Positions 63,012 to 64,000 of a stretch of DNA of 64,000 nucleotides are shown one piece after another (within the stretch, counting starts at the first letter, position 1; each line of letters begins with the position of its first letter). The position numbers and the translations under genes are program-made. Under the pieces are notes generated by a model. That model was not told where the DNA came from and searched no databases. It saw only the letters and a list, made by a program, of their open reading frames with translations. This DNA is from JAEXOD01 sp963663265 (lineage in GTDB: Bacteria; Bacteroidota; Ignavibacteria; Ignavibacteriales; Melioribacteraceae): assembly GCA_963663265.2 (NCBI GenBank), contig CAXXXM010000001.1, positions 1,178,001 through 1,242,000 of the forward strand, given 5' to 3'.

Positions 63012-64000
63012 TTATATCATGTATTCAATTATTTTTTCATTTGAATTAAATTTATGTAATGAACTCAATCCCAATTTAGCAATTGCAATATCAACAAATT
63101 CTTTTTCAGATAAATTATCATTTAAAGAATAAAACTTTCCGGCTTCTACAATTGCTTCTAAAGGAACTAAACCAACAATTTCTGAACCGTTTACTTCAAC
63201 ACCCATTTGCTTTGCTAATATTTTTACCTCTTCAAATACTTCATGCATTGGGGTAATTTTATAATTTGTTAAGTTAATTGAAACTTGGGTAATATTATAT
63301 TGTTCTAAACTTACTCCCATTGCTTTTACAGATTTAAATTTACCCGGAATGCGGACAGTTTCTCCATTAATTTTAATAATTTTACCATCTTCGTCTCTTT
63401 TCGGTTTGCCAATTTCTCTAATTAATTCTGCAATTTCTTTTGAATATTTTACATCAGTTGAAACTAAGTTGACATTGTAAGCAATTAAAAAGAAACGAGC
63501 CCCAGTAACTGTACCACCAAGTTTTTCGTTAAAAAGATTTGTTCCATAATCAGGGAACCAGTCGGAATTTTTTAACTTTTCAGATAACCCCTCATATTCA
63601 CCTTTTCTAACGTCTGCGAGGTTCTTGCGATAGGAGAATCTTGCAGCATTTTCATACAAGTATATTGGTATACCTAATTTTTTTGAAACAATATCAGCAT
63701 ATTTTTCCGAAATATGAACGCAATCTTCCATTGATGTACCACTAATTGGTATAAAAGGAACCACATCAATTGCCCCTAAACGAGGATGATTCCCTTTATG
63801 TTTTGTCATATCAATAAAATTTGCAGCTGTAATACTTGCATTAACTGCTCCATTTAAAATACCTTCCTCGTCGCCAACCATTGTAACGACCAACCTGTTA
63901 TAATCTTGGTCAGGTTCAAAACTTAATAATTTTACATTTTCTGTAGCGAGGATTGATTTTTTAATTTCTTCTAAAGCAATTTGATTACAACCTTCGCTAA
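63012..64000 (-). CDS. Glutamate formimidoyltransferase (N terminus outside window)
   Basis: The frame runs off the window end. The start seen at 63893 is an internal TTG, because conserved sequence continues upstream: FSEG, EEIKKSILATENVKLLS, DQDYNRLVVT. About 330 residues are visible and only ~10 are missing. Key segments: DMTKHKGNHPRLGAIDVVPF, LYENAARFSYRKNLADVRKGEYEGL, PDYGTNLFNEKLGGTVTGARFFLIAYNV and a C-terminal GSEIVGLVPLEAI. It transfers the formimidoyl group from formimidoylglutamate to tetrahydrofolate, supplying the cyclodeaminase encoded next. The two are separate proteins, unlike the fused animal enzyme. Confidence 0.93.
   Translation of the reverse strand, partial: SEGCNQIALEEIKKSILATENVKLLSFEPDQDYNRLVVTMVGDEEGILNGAVNASITAANFIDMTKHKGNHPRLGAIDVVPFIPISGTSMEDCVHISEKYADIVSKKLGIPIYLYENAARFSYRKNLADVRKGEYEGLSEKLKNSDWFPDYGTNLFNEKLGGTVTGARFFLIAYNVNLVSTDVKYSKEIAELIREIGKPKRDEDGKIIKINGETVRIPGKFKSVKAMGVSLEQYNITQVSINLTNYKITPMHEVFEEVKILAKQMGVEVNGSEIVGLVPLEAIVEAGKFYSLNDNLSEKEFVDIAIAKLGLSSLHKFNSNEKIIEYMI

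Noticed and set aside
1..64000. tRNA, rRNA, tmRNA, CRISPR, insertion sequence or prophage
   Set aside because: All intergenic gaps were read; none is longer than about 300 bases and none shows a cloverleaf, regular repeat-spacer pattern, transposase or terminal repeats. A small unstructured RNA could still be missed by eye.

Overview
The window is AT-rich (about 30% G+C by eye), densely coding, and free of insertion sequences, CRISPR arrays, rRNA and recognisable tRNA genes. Secreted proteins end in type IX secretion (T9SS) sorting domains with the PNPFNP motif. There is a PorV-like outer-membrane protein, a SusC/SusD pair and a purH-mreBCD-PBP2-rodA run. Together these suggest a non-phototrophic member of the Ignavibacteria/Chlorobi side of the Bacteroidota (FCB group). 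That placement is inferred from protein style, not from a marker gene.

Layout. 1-545: 3' end of a MoxR ATPase. 598-8803 (minus): a propeller-type sensor kinase, its LuxR-type response regulator, then SusC-like and SusD-like uptake proteins. 9107-11824 (plus): a P-type cation ATPase. 11846-16264 (minus): a secreted serine hydrolase and a secreted C39-like peptidase with a T9SS tail. 16442-25876 (plus): an FG-GAP T9SS protein, a TonB-dependent receptor, a 1185-residue secreted protein and a PorV-family protein. 25915-35504 (minus): an orphan receiver protein, then an apparent eight-gene operon (34975 down to 26827) made of a T9SS protein, PqqD-like protein, ATP-grasp ligase, PLP decarboxylase, urea-transporter/M23-peptidase fusion, TPR protein, outer-membrane barrel and aldo/keto reductase. 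A small OB-like secreted protein lies upstream of it. 35727-49236 (plus): housekeeping genes pyrG, purN, purH, mreB, mreC, mreD, PBP2, rodA, pyrF and a DUF2851 gene. 49237-51589 (minus): etfB, etfA and a DUF151 nuclease. 51707-61099 (plus): clpS, a YchF-like NTPase, pepD, an acyl-CoA synthetase, proline dehydrogenase, tsaD, mltG and a Big_5 lipoprotein. 61138-64000 (minus): glutamate formimidoyltransferase (cut by the window end), cyclodeaminase and NamZ.

How the genes fit together. Much of the window serves the cell envelope: outer-membrane import, T9SS cargo, the rod-shape elongation machinery, MltG, and NamZ for wall recycling. The eight-gene minus-strand operon is the best candidate for an undescribed system. 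It joins an amino-acid-like ligase and decarboxylase to a PqqD-type carrier or recognition protein, a transporter fused to a metallopeptidase and an outer-membrane barrel. I infer that it makes and exports a small amide or peptide-like molecule, or modifies the envelope; the sequence does not show which.
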